Source: JADGHX01 sp035760965 (GTDB lineage: Bacteria > Pseudomonadota > Gammaproteobacteria > Steroidobacterales > Steroidobacteraceae). Taken from it: a stretch of DNA of 45,794 nt. The position numbers and the translations under genes are program-made. Of this stretch, positions 1 to 10,877 are shown one piece after another; position 1 is the stretch's first letter, and every line of letters begins with the position of its first letter. The stretch is taken from the NCBI GenBank assembly GCA_035760965.1, contig DASTRY010000085.1:1-45794 (forward strand), read 5' to 3'. A model generated the notes under the pieces. The model saw only the letters and a list, made by a program, of their open reading frames with translations, ran no database searches and was not told where the DNA came from.

Positions 1-1
1 G

Positions 2-124
2 CTTGTGGATGGTCGCAACCGCATGGGTTCGGTCGTGCATGTGCCCCTGTCGGGTCGGACGGTAGCTGCCGAAGTGGTATCACCCGTCTTCTACGATGCG
101 GTTGGAGCGCGCCTGAATGGTTGA
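2..124 (+). CDS. soxA: Sarcosine oxidase alpha subunit, C-terminal end (partial)
   Basis: Only the last 40 codons are in the window; the gene runs off the left edge. The readable tail (DGRNRMGSVVHVPL, then EVVSPVFYDAVGARLNG and a stop) matches the end of the GcvT-like, tetrahydrofolate-binding domain of the alpha subunit of heterotetrameric sarcosine oxidase. That enzyme oxidatively demethylates sarcosine to glycine in the cytoplasm, passing the methyl carbon to tetrahydrofolate. The stop codon overlaps the start of the next gene, whose product is the gamma subunit, which supports the assignment strongly despite the short fragment. The upstream part (soxB, soxD, most of soxA) cannot be seen. 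Confidence 0.85.
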   Translation, partial: LVDGRNRMGSVVHVPLSGRTVAAEVVSPVFYDAVGARLNG

Positions 125-686
125 CGCACAAAAATCTCAAACGCTCTCCATTGCTGGTGCGCGGATTGAGACGGCGGGAGATTGGAGTCGCTGGTCGGTC
201 CGCGCTCGCGGTGAAGCGCGCGCGACCTGGAACGAGTGCACGGGGATCGCACTCCCGGAAGAACCACAGCGGGCGCACACCTCGCGAGACGCGTCGGCAT
301 TGTGGCTCGGTCCTGACGAATGGCTGTTGCTAGTGGCGCCGAAAAACGAAGCTGATTTTAGGAGCCGAGTGATATCGATGAGTCGAGACACCCAGTGGCT
401 CGGTTCGGTGGTGGATGTCTCGGCGCGCAATGTGGGGATTGCTCTGGAAGGACCGCACGTCTGGTGGATTCTGCAAGGCGGTTGCCCAATCGATTTGTGT
501 GACGGCGCGTTTCCGGTGGGGTCGTGTACGCGGACGCTGTTCGGGAAAGCGGAGATCGTCCTGTGGCATCGCGATGAAACGGCGTGGCACTTGGAGTGTT
601 GGCGGTCCTTCGCACCGTACGTGTGGGTTCTCCTGGAGCAAACGGCGCGGGAATGTGACGCTCGCTCGACACGGGCACAGCATTGA
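117..686 (+). CDS. soxG: Sarcosine oxidase gamma subunit
   Basis: The 189-residue product is the small structural gamma subunit of heterotetrameric sarcosine oxidase, an enzyme of glycine-betaine and creatine breakdown that feeds one-carbon metabolism. Family signatures are visible: WLGPDEWLLL around residues 63-72, a GGCPIDL segment followed by FPVGSCTRTLFGKAEIVLW, and the C-terminal FAPYVW. The ATG lies inside the soxA stop region (8-bp overlap), so the two genes are translationally coupled. It is the last gene of the operon; nothing coding follows before the tRNA at 877-967. By eye its base composition is somewhat less GC-rich than the core genes to the right, and sox operons are accessory, but no border repeat is visible that would prove transfer. 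Confidence 0.9.
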   Translation: MVDAQKSQTLSIAGARIETAGDWSRWSVRARGEARATWNECTGIALPEEPQRAHTSRDASALWLGPDEWLLLVAPKNEADFRSRVISMSRDTQWLGSVVDVSARNVGIALEGPHVWWILQGGCPIDLCDGAFPVGSCTRTLFGKAEIVLWHRDETAWHLECWRSFAPYVWVLLEQTARECDARSTRAQH

Positions 687-876
687 AACGATGCTGGGTT
701 TACGTCGCCCTGGGCGCGGGGTGCGACTGAAGCGGCTCCGCGGCGATCGAGCGATCGTTGATTGACGCAGCTCGTCGAGGGTTCAGGACAGAGAGGGAAC
801 CTCCGCGCGAGTGGGCACTGGATCGATCCGAGAGACGTTGCCGGCAAGGCAAGTCCCGGAGCAGTAACGAGATATC

Positions 877-967
877 TGGCGGAGAGAGAGGGATTCGAAC
901 CCTCGAAGGGCTTTTGGCCCTTACACCCTTAGCAGGGGTGCGCCTTCGACCACTCGGCCATCTCTCC
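877..967 (-). tRNA. tRNA-Ser (anticodon GCU)
   Basis: Read on the minus strand, the sequence folds into a class II tRNA. The acceptor stem is GGAGAGA/TCTCTCC. The anticodon stem CACCC/GGGTG encloses loop CTGCTAA with anticodon GCT, decoding AGC/AGU serine codons. A long variable arm (AGGGC/GCCCT) follows, then the T-arm with GTTCGAATC. Discriminator G and an encoded CCA end at 877. A tRNA-Ser beside csrA is the usual gammaproteobacterial arrangement. Confidence 0.95.
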
Positions 968-1151
968 GCTTGCGATAAACGTGCGGTTTGTCAGAGGCTT
1001 GCGCGATCGGGGGCGATCGCCGGGGGCGCCATGATACTTAAGCGACCTGGGAAAGGTAAGGGCAAACCTGGAGAGCGCGACCCAGGGCGGCGCGCGCTGA
1101 AGCACAGGCACGGGGTGCTCGAGGGCGACAATGCAATCGAACGCTGTCGCT

Positions 1152-1181
1152 GCGCGGCCGGACGATTACCGTCCGCCGCGC
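1152..1181 (-). terminator. Hairpin 3' of csrA, possible terminator
   Basis: A strong inverted repeat begins about 10 bases beyond the csrA stop. Arms GCGCGGC plus GGACG pair with CGTCC plus GCCGCGC around loop ATTAC, giving 12 base pairs with one bulged C. No T-run follows on the minus strand, so it is either a weak intrinsic terminator or an RNA 3'-end stabiliser. It separates csrA from the tRNA gene read in the same direction. Confidence 0.45.
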
Positions 1182-1191
1182 GCCGTCACCG

Positions 1192-1413
1192 TCAGGCCGA
1201 CGCGAATTCCGCGGAGGAATCTTCCGCTTCGCCGCTCGGCTCGCCTTGCTGCTCGCGCTTGATGCGCTCGTAGATCTCTTCGCGGTGTACGGCGACGTTC
1301 TTCGGCGCGTTGATACCGACGCGCACCTGATTGCCCTTCACGCCCAGCACGGTGACCGTGACGTCGTTCCCGATCATCACCGTTTCACCAACCCGTCTCG
1401 TCAAAATCAACAT
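1192..1413 (-). CDS. csrA: Carbon storage regulator CsrA
   Basis: The 73-residue product is the RNA-binding global regulator CsrA/RsmA. It binds GGA motifs in mRNA leaders as a dimer and controls translation and stability of transcripts for carbon storage, motility and biofilm. The sequence has the full beta-strand core (MLILTRRVGETVMIG, then VRVGINAPKNVAVHREEIY, containing the RNA-contacting GINAP and VHREEI segments), followed by an acidic C-terminal tail slightly longer than in E. coli CsrA (61 residues). The Shine-Dalgarno region on the minus strand reads GGAGGAGA and so carries two overlapping GGA motifs, compatible with the autoregulation known for the family. The 153-bp gap to lysC holds a TTGACG hexamer (1529-1534, minus strand) that could be a -35 box, but the -10 is poor. 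Confidence 0.97.
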   Translation of the reverse strand: MLILTRRVGETVMIGNDVTVTVLGVKGNQVRVGINAPKNVAVHREEIYERIKREQQGEPSGEAEDSSAEFASA

Positions 1414-1566
1414 CTTTCGTCTCCTCCATGATCCCGGGGCCCGGCATATGGCATGTGTGGCCGCAAGATTCCATTCCAGAATCTACGGTCTGACGCTAAA
1501 AAGACACATCAGAGAAACCCTGAAACTCCGTCAAGCCGAGGTTCGCGTTCACGCAAGTTGCCGGTG

Positions 1567-2793
1567 TCAACCGTGGGCCGGTCGGCCCAATGCAAATTCT
1601 CTGTGCACGCTGGCCACGCACGATTCGAGCTGTGCCTCCGGGATCAGTACGGAGATTTTGATCTCCGATGTCGACACCAGATGAATCGGCGTTCCCGCGG
1701 CAGCGAGCGTCTCGAACAAGCGAGTCGCGACGCCGGCGTGGGAACGCATGCCAACCCCGACGATAGACAGCTTCGCGACCCGATCGTTGCCCACGACGAA
1801 GCATCCGGAATGCGCGCGCGCCGCGTTCTGCACCAGCCGCAGCACCTGCGCGTAGTCATCGCGGTGGACGGTGAACGACAGATCGGTGCTCCCGGCGCGG
1901 CTCGTCGCGAGAACGATCATGTCCACCTCGATTTCCGCGTCCGAGACCGGCTTCAGGATGCCGTACGGCGTGCGCGGCGAATCCGGCAGGCCGCTGATCG
2001 TGATCTGCGCCTCGTCGCGGTTGAACGCGACGCCGGCGACGACAGGAGCTTCCACCCGCTGATCCTCCTTGCAAATCAGAGTACCCGGATCCGAGCCGAA
2101 GCTCGATAAGACCCGCAGCGGCACGTTGTACTTGGCCGCGAATTCCACCGACCGGAGGTGCAGCACGCGCGAGCCCTGGCCGGCGAGCTCGAGCATCTCC
2201 TCGAACGATAGTCGATCGAGGCGGCGCGCATCCGGCACGACGCGCGGATCGGTGGTGTACACACCGTCCACGTCCGTGAGGATTTGACACTCGTCCGCCT
2301 CGAGCGCGACAGCGAGCGCAACCGCCGTCGTATCCGAACCGCCGCGCCCGATCGTCGTGATGTTCCCCTCGGGATCGACGCCCTGAAAGCCGGCGACCAC
2401 GGGGATCTCGCCCGCATCGAGCGCGGCGCGCAGGCGGGAGGTCGCGACATCCGTGATGCGCGCGCGGGTGTGCACGCTGGTGGTCAGCACTTTCACCTGC
2501 CCGCCGGTGAACGATCGCGCGGGCACGCCGCGCGCGTTGAGTGCCATCGCGAGGAGGGCGACCGAGACTTGCTCGCCGGTCGCGAGCAAGGCGTCCAGCT
2601 CCCGCGGGGAAGGCTCGGGAGTGATGGCCTTGGCGAGGTCGAGCAGTCGATCCGTTGCATCGCCCATTGCGGATACCACCACGGCGATCCGATCGCCGCG
2701 CTCTCTGACTGCCGATACGCGCGCCGCGACCCGTTGGATGAGCTCGATGGAGCCGACCGAGGTCCCGCCGTACTTTTGGACGATCAGCGCCAT
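1567..2793 (-). CDS. lysC: Aspartate kinase
   Basis: The 408-residue product is a monofunctional aspartokinase, which phosphorylates L-aspartate with ATP as the first step toward lysine, threonine, methionine and diaminopimelate. The kinase signature KYGGTSV is at residues 7-13. GRGGSDTTAVALA and the DVDGVYTTDPR segment follow in the amino-acid kinase domain (about 1-245). The C-terminal third holds two ACT-like regulatory domains (for example ITISGLPD and LSIVGVGMRSHAGV), expected to sense lysine and/or threonine. Length matches the pseudomonad enzyme, and placement between alaS and csrA is the conserved order. No lysine riboswitch fits in the 104-bp gap upstream. Confidence 0.96.
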   Translation of the reverse strand: MALIVQKYGGTSVGSIELIQRVAARVSAVRERGDRIAVVVSAMGDATDRLLDLAKAITPEPSPRELDALLATGEQVSVALLAMALNARGVPARSFTGGQVKVLTTSVHTRARITDVATSRLRAALDAGEIPVVAGFQGVDPEGNITTIGRGGSDTTAVALAVALEADECQILTDVDGVYTTDPRVVPDARRLDRLSFEEMLELAGQGSRVLHLRSVEFAAKYNVPLRVLSSFGSDPGTLICKEDQRVEAPVVAGVAFNRDEAQITISGLPDSPRTPYGILKPVSDAEIEVDMIVLATSRAGSTDLSFTVHRDDYAQVLRLVQNAARAHSGCFVVGNDRVAKLSIVGVGMRSHAGVATRLFETLAAAGTPIHLVSTSEIKISVLIPEAQLESCVASVHREFALGRPAHG

Positions 2794-2897
2794 CGCGGAA
2801 TGTAACTTAACGACCGTTCAATGGCGCAGGCCGGCAACGGTTGCCGCAGCAACCCGGGAGCGGATGCCGCACATCGGCGGCAAGGTGAGCGCGACGC

Positions 2898-5546
<2,649 letters not shown>

Positions 5547-5566
5547 GTAACGCGGTTTAGTCAAGG

Positions 5567-6064
5567 TCAAGCGTCCGGATCGAAGTCGGGGCCGAGAGCG
5601 GCGCGGATATGATCCGCTGAAAAGCCCCGGTACTGCAAAAACCGTCCCTGTTTGGCTTTCTGGGCCCAGGTGTCGGGTTCTGCAAGACCGAAGCGGCGGA
5701 GCCGGACCTCGCGGGCGCGCTGATGCCAGTCGGGGCCATTGTCCAGCGCCGCCTGGATGACGTCCGAGGGCAGGTCGAGCGCCCGCAGATCGGCGGCGAT
5801 CCGCAGCGGGCCCTGGCCGCGCTCGGCGTGGTAGGCGACATAGTTCTCCGCATAGCGGGCGTCGTTGACGATTTTGCCGGCGATCAGCTCTTCGACGGTC
5901 GCCGCGACGAGCTCGCGGTCATAGCCGGCGGCTTCGAGCTTCTGCCGCAGCTCGCCGCTGGCAAAGTCCCGGCGGGCCAGCAGCGACACGGCGGCCCCGC
6001 GCACCCGCTTCGGGTCGGAGGCGTGTTCCGGGTCCACCTTGCCGGACTTGCGCGTCGAACGCAT
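5567..6064 (-). CDS. recX: Recombination regulatory protein RecX
   Basis: RecX binds RecA filaments and limits their extension, tempering recombination and the SOS response. The 165-residue product shows the three-helix repeats typical of RecX: SLLARRDFASGELRQKL, then GKIVNDARYAENYV, and a third repeat near KQGRFLQYRGFSADHIRAAL. It sits directly downstream of recA on the same strand, the usual recA-recX pair, with a gap of about 190 bp. The ATG at 6064 is preferred; an in-frame TTG at 6082 would add six residues. A family member of 150-170 residues is expected. Confidence 0.94.
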   Translation of the reverse strand: MRSTRKSGKVDPEHASDPKRVRGAAVSLLARRDFASGELRQKLEAAGYDRELVAATVEELIAGKIVNDARYAENYVAYHAERGQGPLRIAADLRALDLPSDVIQAALDNGPDWHQRAREVRLRRFGLAEPDTWAQKAKQGRFLQYRGFSADHIRAALGPDFDPDA

Positions 6065-6256
6065 GCGATCGAGCCGTCCCAAAGTGCTTCAGCGAGCGGA
6101 GTCGTGCGGAGGCGGCGAGTCGGTAGAGAGGCCGCGCGGTCCGGCCCGCCCTGGCGGTCTCCCAGCTAGGCCGCGCCCACCCTCACGCGCAGCCCCGTGG
6201 TCAGCCCAGCGCCAAGCCGATGCGCGCCAGATCGCCCCGGTCCGGCGACGGCCGCC

Positions 6257-7300
<1,044 letters not shown>

Positions 7301-7334
7301 TCGATGCGATTCCGGGGAAGTGAATGAAGAACGA

Positions 7335-7340
7335 ATTATC
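7335..7340 (-). promoter_or_regulatory. Possible -10 box of recA
   Basis: On the minus strand the hexamer GATAAT (5 of 6 matches to TATAAT) lies about 35 bases before the recA start in the 107-bp recA-thpR gap. A convincing -35 hexamer at 16-18 bp is lacking, so this is a weak call. Confidence 0.35.
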
Positions 7341-7407
7341 ACACAACGATGTCGCGCTGAGACGGCCGTTTGCGGGACATTCGCGTTGTTTTCGTACAGA
7401 AATGCAG

Positions 7408-7989
7408 TCAGCGCCGCATCTCATCCAGTCCGAAAATTTCGCGACTACTGTATAGCGAGCCTTCGGGCGCGGTACGGCTCTCGACGAGCCGGAACGCGTC
7501 GAAGCTCCAGCGGACCGGCGCCATGTTGCGGTCGCGAGTTACGCGCCGAACTTTGCGCGCAAGCGTGGCATGCGCACGGAAGGGCTTGAGATCAGGAGCA
7601 AATCCGCTTTCGGTCAGCGCGCGCTTGAGGTCCGCCGCAAGCGCTGTTGCACCGGGCGCCACACTCGTCGCCGTGGCGCACAGGAGCTGCGGCTTGCGCC
7701 AGTAATCTATCCGGTCGAGAGTGACGGCGATCGGGTCGCCCCTCGCGGCCGCGACTCGGGCGCCAATATCGATCAGCTCGGTGATGCGGCTCGCCGGGAC
7801 GTTGCCCAGGAAGGCGAGGGTCAGATGCAGGTTCTGCGTCGGGACTGACGTGCCATCACACGCGGCGAGGACTGTGCGCGCGGCGTTCGCCAGAGCGAGC
7901 TGCATCGCCTCGCTCGGCCACAGCGCGAAGAACAGGCGATGCTGCGGCTCCGGGCGTGTCGCATCGCCGACGTGAGACGCTCCGGCCAT
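7408..7989 (-). CDS. thpR: RNA 2',3'-cyclic phosphodiesterase (2'-5' RNA ligase family)
   Basis: The 193-residue product belongs to the 2H phosphoesterase superfamily. ThpR opens 2',3'-cyclic phosphate RNA ends and can join RNA halves through a 2'-5' bond in vitro. Both catalytic HxTx motifs are present: HLTL at residues 55-58 and HATL at 140-143, at the expected spacing, and the N-terminus (RLFFALWPSE) matches the family. The reading frame stays open to 8175, but the extra 62 residues are low-complexity and unlike the family, so I chose the ATG at 7989. It lies between recA and pncC on the same strand. The 186 bp between thpR and pncC show no further gene. Confidence 0.9.
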   Translation of the reverse strand: MAGASHVGDATRPEPQHRLFFALWPSEAMQLALANAARTVLAACDGTSVPTQNLHLTLAFLGNVPASRITELIDIGARVAAARGDPIAVTLDRIDYWRKPQLLCATATSVAPGATALAADLKRALTESGFAPDLKPFRAHATLARKVRRVTRDRNMAPVRWSFDAFRLVESRTAPEGSLYSSREIFGLDEMRR

Positions 7990-8175
7990 AGCACTCAGCG
8001 CCGCTCTAGGAGCGGCGGTTTGCGATGCCCACTGTCCGAAGGCGGGACACGACGCGAAAGGGGCGAGCGAGCGCGGCCGCGGAGGGTGAGGCGCGGCGCG
8101 TTCCCGCGGAAACGCGCTCGTGATGCAGGCAACAGGCTGACGTTCCGCAAGCGCGCATGAGTGCCCTACGCACAA

Positions 8176-8685
8176 CTATCCCTTGCGCGGCTCGAGCTGC
8201 AACACGAGTTCCAGCGCGTACTCGACCGCGCGCCGGCGGATGGTCTCGCGGTCGCGATTGAAAAGCTGGCGCCGCGTTTCGACGACGACTTCGTCGCCGC
8301 GCTTGCTGGCGATGGCGAACCACACGGTGCCAACCGGCTTCCCGGGCACGCCGCCGTTCGGCCCAGCGATACCGCTCACCGCGATGGCAACATCCGCACC
8401 CGTCGCGCGCAGCGCGCCATGCGCCATCTCACGCACGGTTTGCTCGCTCACCGCGCCGTACGTGTCGAGCGTCTGCTGCGAAACCCCCAGATCGCGAACC
8501 TTCGCGGCGTTCGAGTACGTGACGAAGCCGGAATCGAACCACTGCGAGCTGCCGGGAACATCCGTTATGGCTTTCGCGATCCATCCCGCAGTGCACGACT
8601 CGGCGGTGACCAAGCGACGGCCAGACCCGAGTAACCGCCGGCCCACTCGCGTGGCGAGATCGAAAAGCGCGGCATCGTCAGGCAT
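8176..8685 (-). CDS. pncC: Nicotinamide-nucleotide amidase (CinA C-terminal domain)
   Basis: PncC deamidates nicotinamide mononucleotide to nicotinate mononucleotide, recycling the pyridine ring to NAD. The 169-residue product is a stand-alone CinA C-terminal domain. The catalytic serine motif ESCTAGW is near residues 29-35, followed by GSSQWFDSGFVTYSN, SGIAGPNGG and KPVGTVWFA, all conserved. It is the usual neighbour of recA. The ATG at 8685 gives the family start; upstream in-frame sequence is not conserved. It is transcribed divergently from the original mutS start at 8767, with an 81-bp gap that should hold both promoters. Confidence 0.93.
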   Translation of the reverse strand: MPDDAALFDLATRVGRRLLGSGRRLVTAESCTAGWIAKAITDVPGSSQWFDSGFVTYSNAAKVRDLGVSQQTLDTYGAVSEQTVREMAHGALRATGADVAIAVSGIAGPNGGVPGKPVGTVWFAIASKRGDEVVVETRRQLFNRDRETIRRRAVEYALELVLQLEPRKG

Positions 8686-8766
8686 ACCGAGCGAATTAGC
8701 GGTTGCTCGGCGCGGTGTCAAGGCACGGAACACGCACTGTGCCGGTGAAGTACACTCCTGCGCCCC

Positions 8767-8835
8767 ATGAACGACGTCGCGCTCGCTCAGCACACGCCGA
8801 TGATGCGGCAGTACCTGCGCGCGGTGTCGATCTGA
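8767..8835 (+). pseudogene. mutS: Stranded 5' fragment of mutS (22 codons)
   Basis: The frame starts at ATG, reads MNDVALAQHTPMMRQYLR, and stops after four unrelated residues (AVSI). The block HTPMM-x-QYLR is the conserved start of MutS (compare HTPMMQQYLRLKAQ in the intact copy at 19607 onward and in E. coli MutS). It sits where mutS would be expected, divergent from pncC. It is therefore the original mutS start, cut off by insertion of the element that follows. Its native promoter should still be in 8686-8766, so a 22-residue peptide could be made. Confidence 0.88.
8791..8820 (+). repeat. Left attachment site (attL-like direct repeat)
   Basis: This is the left copy of the 30-bp repeat, starting CACACGCCGATGATGC and ending GTACCTGCGC. 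It is identical to 19601-19630 except G at 8807 versus A at 19617. Identity stops abruptly on both sides, as expected for a recombination core. Confidence 0.82.
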
Positions 8836-9169
8836 ATTCGATTAACTCCTTGATGTGCCGAGTCTTCTACCTAGCCTTCAGGGCAAGCTAGCCGATCTTT
8901 GGCCGACTCGAAGTGATCCGCCGGGCTGAGACGCGCAACGCCCGGGCGCATTGCATTCGTGAGAACTGGCCGCTGCATCTTTCGGCGATCACCTTGGGCG
9001 AGTTCTTTGTGGGTAGACCAGGGCTGCTGCTGCCTGCCCCGGCTCTGAAGCACACCGTTCCGTGGCTAAATGGTCGAAGAGAAGCGGGTGCTGTTATCAA
9101 AACTCGTTGGCTCGACAGGTCTCCGCGGAACCAGCGAACCGCCATGAGACCTCTTTCAATCGGGCTCTT
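8836..9169. other. Left end of the element, no recognisable gene
   Basis: The 334 bases between the mutS fragment and the SDR stop contain no product I recognise. Short open frames on both strands (for example 8888-9145 minus) lack family features. CTAGCC occurs at 8871-8876 and CTAGCCG at 8888-8894, and similar repeats lie near the right end, so this stretch may hold integrase arm sites. Confidence 0.5.
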
Positions 9170-9901
9170 TCACACGGGCGAATTTGATAACGAGAATGCA
9201 CCGTCCACGTTGATGACAACACCCGAGCACATCGAGGCTCTCGGCGATGCAAGGAAGACGATCGTCTGCGCAATGTCTTCGGGCTGCAGCCATCGGCCCA
9301 ACGGAAACTCCTCGTCACGGCGCCGGGATTTCTCCGTCAACAGTGTTCGCGTGGGGCCAGGACAAACAGCGTTAGCGCGAATACGCTTGCTTGCCCATTC
9401 ATAGGCAGTCTGGCGCGTCAGCGCGAGCATCCCGGCCTTGGCTGCCGCGTACGCGGCGCCTCCGAGCGGCGAAACGCCGTGCGCCGCAATCGAAGCGACA
9501 TTGATGATCGAGCCGCCGCCGCGTCGCTGCATCGGATTCAGTACACCTCGTGTGGCGATGAATGCCGAACGCAAATTCAGCGCCAAGGTCGAATCCCACT
9601 CCTCGACCGTCAGCTCCTCGAGCTTGCGACGCGGACCCCCTCCCACGTTGTTCACGAGAACATCGACACCCTGTTCTCTTCGATCGATTTCTTCGAGCAC
9701 GCACTCCAGTGAGACGGCATCACGCACGTCGATCGAGAACGCAGTGCCGCCAATTTCTCGCGCCAACTCTCGTGCCGCACGATCGTCCAGATCGATGATC
9801 AGCACGCGCGCGCCGAGCGTTGCGAAGTCGCGGGCGACTGCGGCACCGATACCGTGTGCCCCGCCCGTAACGACGACGCATGCGCCTTCGAATTCACGCA
9901 C
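9170..9901 (-). CDS. Short-chain dehydrogenase/reductase (SDR)
   Basis: The 243-residue product is a classical SDR, a cytoplasmic NAD(P)-dependent alcohol/ketone oxidoreductase. The cofactor motif TGGAHGIG is at residues 12-19, Asp37-Leu-Asp39 after beta-2 suggests NAD preference, and NNVGG is at 84-88. The catalytic set is Asn109, Ser137, Tyr151 and Lys155 (YAAAK). PGPTRT marks the usual post-catalytic loop. It starts with GTG and overlaps the preceding aldo/keto reductase by 8 bp, so it is the last gene of a five-gene operon read right to left. Substrate is unknown; the context suggests a hydroxyl or keto intermediate made by the upstream enzymes. Confidence 0.9.
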   Translation of the reverse strand: MREFEGACVVVTGGAHGIGAAVARDFATLGARVLIIDLDDRAARELAREIGGTAFSIDVRDAVSLECVLEEIDRREQGVDVLVNNVGGGPRRKLEELTVEEWDSTLALNLRSAFIATRGVLNPMQRRGGGSIINVASIAAHGVSPLGGAAYAAAKAGMLALTRQTAYEWASKRIRANAVCPGPTRTLLTEKSRRRDEEFPLGRWLQPEDIAQTIVFLASPRASMCSGVVINVDGAFSLSNSPV

Positions 9902-10877
9902 GCTCCTGCTCCAATTCGAAGCCGATCACTGGATGCGGCTCGTACGGTGCTTCGAGACGCGCACGCTCGTCGGCGGAGAGCATGAGATTCAGCGCTTCGC
10001 AGGCCAGATCGATCTGCGACGTATCGGAAAAGCCCAGAATCGGCGACACCACGCCGGGCGACCCGAGTAGCCATGCGAGCGCGATCTTCGCAGGCGGCTC
10101 ACCGCGTTCTGCGGCGACTGCGTTGAGTTGCTCGATGACTGGCGTGTCGAGCTCCGGCAGAAAACGCGCCATGGCGAGCGAATCGCCGGCGAGGCGCGCC
10201 GCGTCGCCCGCAGGCCCGGCCAACAGTCCGCGAGCGAGCGGCGACCATGGCGTCATCCCGACGCCCTCCTCGAGACACAAGGGCACCATTTCGCGTTCTT
10301 CCTCGCGATAGATGAGGTTGTAATAGTTCTGCATGGAAATGAAAGGCGAATAGCCGAGCGCTCTTTGCGTTGCCAGCGCTTTCATGAAACGCCAAGCCGA
10401 CATGGAGGAAGCGCCCAGGTATCGTACTTTGCCGCTGCGGATGAGGAGCTCGAAGGTCTGCAGCGTTTCCTCGATCGGCGTATGCGGATCCCACCGATGC
10501 ATCAGGAGCAGATCGACGTGCTCGAGCCGTAACCTCTTCAGGCTTGCTTCGACGCTCGCGAGAATGTGTCGGCGGGACAATCCTCGATCGTTGGGTCCCG
10601 GGCCTGTCGCGAAGAACACCTTGGTCGCGATCACATACTCGTCACGCGATGCTGTGGCACGCAGTGCGGCACCGAGAATGGCTTCCGCCTCACCGGCACC
10701 GTAGGTCGGTCCGGTGTCGAAAAAGTTGATGCCTTTCTCGAGCGCTTTGCGAACGATCGCTTCCGCGGTTTTGCAGTCCGTGCGCCAGGTCTGTTCCGCG
10801 CAACCGCCGAAGCTCGCGGAGCCGACGCACAAGCGTGAGACGACGAGCCCCGAGCGGCCAAGTTGCTTGTACTGCAT
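9894..10877 (-). CDS. Aldo/keto reductase, complete catalytic tetrad
   Basis: The 327-residue product is an NAD(P)H-dependent aldo/keto reductase with the TIM-barrel fold. The start MQYKQLGRSGLVVSRL is typical of the family. The tetrad is intact: Asp54 and Tyr59 (FFDTGPTYG), Lys86 (IATK) and His127 (LLLMHRWD). NPxx-type cofactor contacts lie toward the C-terminus (GFSDTSQ region). The start codon ATG at 10877 shares one base with the stop of the next gene upstream, and the stop overlaps the SDR start, so it is translationally coupled on both sides. An open frame extends to 10955 but the added residues are not family-like. Pairing with a divergent paralogue is noteworthy. Confidence 0.91.
   Translation of the reverse strand: MQYKQLGRSGLVVSRLCVGSASFGGCAEQTWRTDCKTAEAIVRKALEKGINFFDTGPTYGAGEAEAILGAALRATASRDEYVIATKVFFATGPGPNDRGLSRRHILASVEASLKRLRLEHVDLLLMHRWDPHTPIEETLQTFELLIRSGKVRYLGASSMSAWRFMKALATQRALGYSPFISMQNYYNLIYREEEREMVPLCLEEGVGMTPWSPLARGLLAGPAGDAARLAGDSLAMARFLPELDTPVIEQLNAVAAERGEPPAKIALAWLLGSPGVVSPILGFSDTSQIDLACEALNLMLSADERARLEAPYEPHPVIGFELEQERA

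Noticed and set aside
2794..2897. Lysine riboswitch before lysC
   Set aside because: The gap is only 104 bp; only small hairpins (2832-2846 and 2885-2901) are seen, not the five-helix aptamer.
7301..7460. SOS (LexA) box before recA
   Set aside because: No CTGT-N8-ACAG or GTTC-N7-GTTC site was found; the partial TACTGTATA at 7445-7453 lacks its other half and lies inside thpR.
8888..9145. Small minus-strand open frame at the left end of the element
   Set aside because: No ribosome site or family resemblance; could be non-coding end sequence.
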